Positions 59,117 through 64,000 of a DNA stretch of 64,000 nt are shown in pieces (the first letter of the stretch is position 1; every line of letters starts with the position of its first letter). A model generated the notes under the pieces. The model worked only from the letters and a program-made list of their open reading frames with translations. It was not told where the DNA came from and made no database searches. This DNA is from Undaria pinnatifida (taxonomy: Eukaryota; Sar; Phaeophyceae; Laminariales; Alariaceae). The translations under genes and the position numbers were made by a program. Location of the stretch: contig JABAKD010000026.1 in the NCBI GenBank assembly GCA_012845835.1, positions 6,838,493-6,902,492 on the forward strand, in the 5' to 3' direction.

Positions 59117-62100
59117 TCATTTGTTGCCTGCCTTAGTCATTTGACCATTGACCACGCATCCCTTTCGAGACGGAGCATCGTTCCTACTCCTAATAGAGAC
59201 ACCTACAACAGTTGGGCGCTCACTACGCTTCTTCCGTATATTACATAGAAACTGTTTGCTTATCCTATCCCCGTCCTGTTTCGCTATCTGCGTCCACCAT
59301 CTATCTCCTAGGATAGCGATCGTTTTCTCGCTACTCTTTAGTCTACCAAACTCTTCCATGTCACAAACGTCTAGTTTCCTCATCTCCTCCTCTAACGCAC
59401 CCCGTTCCTCCAATCCTTGCACATTTCACATTCTCCTACTCTGTTCGGCCTACTCTCTCTTGTGCCACATGGGCACATATGTGTAGCCACGTCCCCCTCC
59501 TCTACCTTTTTCTTCTTTCTGGTAGGTCGAGGTCCCCTACACGAAATCGCAGTTTCAGCTTTTTCGCGTAGTCCATTGGGCCGTGCAGGTACGTTTTCAT
59601 TCCAATATCTTTCCTCAACCCCCCGTACATCTCTAAGTGCTTCTCCTCTTTCACCTTATTTCTTAGCACTAGCCTTTCCCTTTGTCCTGTGCTCTTTTTC
59701 ACTCATGTCTGGTACCCCGCCAACTTCTCTACAGACAGTGCGTCTTCTTGGTCTTCCCCTAACTCCTTCGATATCAATGTTCTCGACTACGTAATCCCAT
59801 CTTATTCCAGCTCGCCCTTCTGTTGTTTTCTCCCTTACAGCCCCTATCAGCTATATTATGGCTGGCAACCTCTTTTCTGGCATATATATTCCTTAATTTA
59901 TATTGCCATTTTAACTTTCGCAGATCTCTACTCGTATTTGTTTTATGTGGGCACGTTCATAGTTACGCTCTTAATACTGTATTACTCGCCGTGCTTGAGC
60001 ATCCTAGTGTGTTTTCATGTAGTTGTACTCCGAGTGGGGGATGCGTGGTTGGTCGGTGTTGGGAAGCGTGCTCCTCATGGGTTCCGGTGTCTCTGGTTGG
60101 TCTCTCCTCATGGCTCGCTGGATAGACTCAAAAACTTTCATGCATTATTTGCCTGCATAGAATACTAAAAGACAGACATAACAGGGCTGCAGGGAAACGC
60201 AGGGTAGAGCAAGTAGAGCAAGGTAGAGTAGGTATAGCAGGTAGTGAGATGTGGGGCGTCCTGCTTGTCCCATCATCGTCACCTACATTATTATCGCCCA
60301 TCTATGATGGCCTTAACGTGAATGGGACATCTAATGTCACGTAGATTCACCTCAACCATGATATGGTTTCACGTCGAACCTATAAACTATCCTTCTCCGG
60401 AGGGCACTCCATTACATTATAGCTGCTGCTGTGATCTGCACGGTTTCCAGTTCTTTTACGAACTTCGCGTTCCCTTCCCATGCTTCTCCTGCATACTCCA
60501 ACTTTGGTACAATCACATTGCTCAGAATACATATTTTAATTGCTCAGAATACATATTATTGTAATCCTAGCGCCAAGGTGCGAGGCTGTTAGGGTCACAT
60601 CCATCTTGCCTACTTGTGATTTACCCTATCCTATTACTTTCGCTATGTTTGCATCCCAAGGGCAGTCCTTTGAGATATCTACGCCACGGTACGTGTTATA
60701 AGGCTTAGTTTGGGTAAGCTATTGGCTACCCTTTTGCAAGTGGTCAAACGGACTAATACCCCACCAATTCCTTAACAAATGGCGTCGTCGACAGACCATG
60801 GGTTTTTGGGTCGTGGGTTCAAATCCCGCATCCACCATAATAAACTTTTTCTGACTTTTCCCGTGTCGAAATTGAAAAATGCTCTCCCCGGTATCCCCAG
60901 GAAATGAAACCGCTTGGATATTGACAGGTCCGCCCGTGTACCCTAGTCGACCTGATATCCCGCCGTTTGAGGGGGGGGGGGTGTTATAAGGCTTAGTTTG
61001 GGTAAGCTATTGGTTAACCTTTTGCAAGTGGTTAACCGGACTAATACCCCACTAACTCCTTAACATACGTATACTGGTCTACGATCGGTAGCTAATCTTC
61101 TCCGCACTTTCATTTGAAATTTACCGGATTCACGTTATCTTCGTTACGTATAGTCTAACTACTGCGCATTTTTCACGTTCGCTGTCTCTCTCCATTCCCT
61201 AGTGTACTCTTCTAGTGATTTTTCTGTTTGTGCTTTCTTTCGGTTGTTTTTGATATCCCCACGAAACCATCCACAAACCTCAACCCCGACACCGTATCTT
61301 CCTCCGTCGTGACTCCTTGCTTTGCTGCTTCGTCTGCTACTATCACGTCATCAATACATACCTTGAATAGATTGGGCGATAGTGTACATCCCTGTGCAAC
61401 TAGTTGTACAAGATCAACATATAGACTATATTATTCGGATAATTTCCCGTCCAGCATCGCAGCACTTCTTGCACATTCCGTAATATTTTTCATCATCATT
61501 CTGCACATATTTCCTCTGATCCCAATTTGCCACATATTTCCCCACAACCCATTCCTCCATACTGTGTCATAGCCGTTCTGTACATCCAGGAAGAAACAGT
61601 ACGTCGTTAGCCCGGCGTCTTTCCTACCTTGAAGCATCTTGCCTACTGTGTACACATGATCTACGCAACTACGGTTTGGCCTAAATCCTGCTTGCCCTTC
61701 GCTTATTTCTGCGTCCGTCTCCAATAGGGTTCCCATTCTATCGTTTAAAATCTTACAGAATATTTTGTCTGCGGTGCTGAATAGCGTCATCCCTCGGCAG
61801 TTCCCCGGGTCAGCCTTATCTCCTTTCTTGAATACGTTTACTACTGTACTACTCTCCACCTTTTTAGACGCGTACTATTTTTGCCATATCCAATTACACA
61901 ACATAACCATCATGGTAGGCATACCTTCTCCCCCGTATACTTCATTAATTCATTCACAATTTGATCTGCCCCTGCTGCCTTTCTACGGTCAAGTTTAGCT
62001 AGACACTTCTCTACTTCTTCTGTTGTGATCTCTCTCTGTAACCCGTCTGAACCACGCACGGTCTTCCCTTTCTGACGCACCTACGTTCGCCTCTGCCCAC

Positions 62101-62518
62101 GCGTTGATTTCTTCCTCGAAGTATGCGTCGAACGCTTCCTTGGCTGTTATGTTGGCATTCTTAGCTTGCGGCAATGTTCTACAAGTACGTCTTCCCTGTT
62201 CCCCTTGAACTTAGAGCTACTAACCATTCTACCGGTCTGTGCTCTTAATGTAGCTATTCCCGTGTCCGCCTCGCCTGCTTGTTGACCCAGTATCCTTTTT
62301 ATCCCTACCCACATCTGCTTCATTCCGCCATCAAAGTCTTCGCTTGTTTCATAAATACGTCTTTCCATTATTAATCCCTTCTTCTCTACCACCTCTTTAA
62401 CTTTATTTCTGGCCGTAGCGTACTCCTCCCATCCTGCCGTAGTTTTATTCGATGTATATATTGCATACGCCTCTCTCCTTACTCTTATGGCCTCTTTTAC
62501 TTCCTTCCTCCTGGTCAC
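59117..62518 (-). pseudogene. LINE family B ORF2, decayed
   Basis: Read on minus: pre-RT (EAIRVRREAYAIYTSNKTTA, 62147-62518); RT start (VEKCLAKLDRRKAAGADQIV, about 62010); GNCRGMTLFSTADKIFCKIL; EGQAGFRPNRSCVDHVYTVG; CFFLDVQNGYDTVW (61431-61859 frame); AQGCTLSPNLFKVCIDD; catalytic box FVDG instead of [FY]-A-D-D; EEYTREWRETANVKNA; VIVPKLEYAGEAWEGNAKFV (about 60500); KWQYKLRNIYARK; GLRKDIGMKTYLHGPMDYAK; LKLRFRVGDLDLPERRKR; AILGDRWWTQ; last residues APSRKGCVVNGQMTKAGNK at 59117. Many frameshifts and stops (e.g. after GKLSE), plus a repeat insertion at 60694-61064. After its end come a C-run (G on plus, 59092-59115) and the Gypsy remnant. No endonuclease domain is visible. Confidence 0.88.
60694..61064 (+). 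repeat. SINE-like tandem unit inserted in LINE-B, with pol III B-box-like motif
   Basis: An 83-bp segment (GTGTTATAAGGCTTAGTTTG...CCTTAAC) occurs at 60694-60776 and again at 60981-61064. Between them lie TGGCGTCGTCGACAGACC and GTGGGTTCAAATCCCGCATC: the latter is a perfect T-arm-like stem-loop and B box. No matching acceptor stem is present upstream, so it is tRNA-derived at best. A G-run (60970-60979) ends the first unit. Confidence 0.55.
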
Positions 62519-63222
62519 ACCTTTTTAACGGTACTGCTCTGTTGCATAATATAAACTTCTTCCCTATTACGTTACGTTCTGGCTCTTCCGGGGGGGGGGG
62601 CGTGTTCGTTTTTGTGGGTTTGGACTTACTTAATATTCCTTTTTTTCTCCGCTCGGTTTCGACATCGTCCTCGCAGAGTTACGCAGGATGTCGATTCCGC
62701 GCGTGAGCAGAGTTTCTCACGTAGTGCTCTAGTGTGCTTTTGCGACCGCTCAGGGTTTTGTGGCGAGATGTTTGAACTTTTCTCGCCGTCAATTGTTCAC
62801 GCTTTCTTTTCGTTATCGTTATCGTTATCGTTATCGTTAGCCACCCGCGTCCCTCGGATTCAAGCGATTGTTTTGCCGCCATTGACGCTGGGTCCCCATT
62901 TTCCCTTTTTCTTGTTGCCTTGTGCCCATTCCCCACGTAGATCTGAGGACGGCGATCGCTCTCGCGTGTGCCGATTCCCGCCTTCACCACTCGGTTTCCT
63001 GTTTTCCGTTTCCCTCAGCCCGTTCTCAGTTTTCGGTTTTCTGCTTTAGCATGTTTCCTGATGGTTGGAAGCCTCGTAGGATAGTCTAGAGGTGTGGGAG
63101 TGGGTTTTTCTTTTTGATCGATAGGGATGATCGCAAATGACGAGCCGTATTCTCAACAACTACCTCGGGCGAGCGCAGTACGTGAACACAATATGACGAT
63201 ATGATGACATGACCAGGTAGCG
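62519..63222. other. Region upstream of LINE-B; (CGTTAT)n tract
   Basis: Five to six CGTTAT units lie at about 62806-62840 and a G-run at 62590-62599. Minus-strand frames here show no endonuclease or ORF1 motif. Confidence 0.4.
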
Positions 63223-63423
63223 TTGGTTGTGGGCGAGGATTTTTTTCCGAACAAGACCATTTTTGACACGGAACCTATGGATACGATTATCCAAGCTTTC
63301 ATTGACAGATGCGCTTTTTTAAGCTATCGTAGTTGCATATTTAACCTGACAAGCTCTATTATACCCTCTTCACCACGTAGGAACGTACCGTCAGTGCGAT
63401 TACCAGGTATCTCTCTTGTGTAA
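63223..63423 (+). CDS. Possible exon, unassigned
   Basis: After an acceptor-like GACATGACCAG (63217) the frame reads VVGEDFFPNKTIFDTEPMDT then IIQAFIDRCAF. It has protein-like composition and no recognised family. It is near the right window edge, so partners may lie outside. Confidence 0.25.
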   Translation: MVVGEDFFPNKTIFDTEPMDTIIQAFIDRCAFLSYRSCIFNLTSSIIPSSPRRNVPSVRLPGISLV

Positions 63424-64000
63424 AAGTCAGAACGAGAAAAATCCCAAGCTTGCTGACAACATAATATAGTTTAAGGAAGGGAGGAGGGGACGCCGTTAGT
63501 GACTGCAGAGTGCTACACGCACTGGTTGGTTGATGCAGAGCTTTGCACGAATTGATTGGTTGACGCAGCACGCGGCGCTGCTGCGGCAAAAACAAAAGTA
63601 AATTGAGATACGCACAAGAAAATCAATAACCCACCCACTGCAAGTGATACCGCAAGAAGTGGTATATATACCACTTTACTTCAACCTTTGAAACGGAACC
63701 TACCCGCATGCAACACTCGTAAAAAAATACCGCAAAAGCGTCTTCTTCTGTTACCTACCTATCGTACCATCCCACTACAAGCACCACCACCCCCTCCCTG
63801 CTTTCGTCGCACATTCAAACAACTAACCGAACGCCGACCCCACAATTATGTCGACGATCCCCTCCGAAACGCCTGACCCTCCGAAACACCTGACGGCAAC
63901 TTACTGGTATGATGGCATTCACCACAAACAAGAAAATAAGTAGTACATTTGGTGTCTGTTACATACCACACCCTAGGACACCCCAACACAATCCGTCATA
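63424..64000. other. Right edge, no gene recognised
   Basis: Contains a diverged direct duplication (GCACTGGTTGGTTGATGCAG at about 63520 and 63552) and a perfect palindrome AAGTGGTATATATACCACTT at 63657-63676. Open frames are short. Confidence 0.4.

Larger units (their letters stand above)
55920..59144 (+). pseudogene. Ty3/Gypsy pol, integrase and C-terminal region, dead
   Basis: Order on plus: pre-integrase linker (DWERKQQVEPTCDTTIQHVL, SFSEVQELAGK); end of the zinc finger (HCFKCQSRKAPR, about 56390); integrase core (YFGPLPVTPRGNSNILLFTD, 56497 on); FAYNNLVSAAAGLAPNGVHM; integrase C-terminal (NWKGPYKTLEV, 57244); VVYEPLWTWLPRPSW. After a 950-bp satellite insert comes WWLGELSARTT ... CFLDDPEPIKL (58783-58880), a Tudor/chromo-like tail module. 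Catalytic residues are lost: first Asp reads Lys (56494-56496), the second-Asp block is deleted (IPLSGSPRSLQFF), and the Glu reads Lys (56772-56774). Several frameshifts and stops (56236, 56687, 57661). LTRs, RT and RNase H are not visible. A retrotransposon, not an infectious virus. Confidence 0.85.

Overview
This is an intron-bearing, repeat-saturated piece of a eukaryotic nuclear genome. GT/AG introns with matching phases can be read in several genes, and there is a CCCTAA-type interstitial telomere tract. Base composition is near-balanced with many long homopolymer C/G runs. I see no bacterial operons, rRNA or convincing tRNA. The mix (Harbinger, LINE and Gypsy elements, a secreted PAN/Apple protein, an SGNH acyl-esterase-like protein, CCCTAA repeats) would fit a stramenopile such as a brown alga. 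That assignment is inference; no single gene fixes the taxon.

Layout. 1-750: a 204-bp tandem array with an embedded telomere-like tract. 960-2964: a spliced, open transposase-derived gene. 4586-13866: a region with 19-bp terminal inverted repeats and TTA duplications (PIF/Harbinger signature). It holds a decayed DDE transposase (about 6493-8986), a nested TAA-flanked MITE, a short fragment with a weak calpain-domain-III look, and two minisatellite arrays in opposite orientation. 14-25 kb: dispersed repeats, a 99-bp foldback element, 41-bp and 29-bp minisatellites. A 5'-truncated LINE family A 3' end lies at 18.4-19.3 kb and another at 28.0-28.95 kb. 33.8-35.9 kb: exons of a secreted PAN/Apple-domain gene. 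36.4-41.05 kb: two LINE-A copies tail-to-tail. 41.05-42.3 and 45.4-46.8 kb: two copies of a non-autonomous retroelement ending in the same kind of (CAA)n tail as LINE-A; the second copy sits in an intron of an SGNH/PC-esterase-like gene (exons about 44540-49850). 55.8-59.1 kb: a dead Ty3/Gypsy integrase region split by CCACGG-rich arrays. 59.1-62.5 kb: a second, unrelated LINE (family B) on the minus strand.

How it works together: most of the window is mobile DNA preying on mobile DNA. Host coding material is limited to short exons spread across long introns. The most interesting signals are the LINE/non-autonomous partner pair with shared 3' tails, the opposite-orientation minisatellite arms inside two unrelated transposons, the 9.3-kb TIR/TSD-bounded Harbinger candidate, and a dispersed 9-bp palindrome TACCWGGTA seen about thirteen times.
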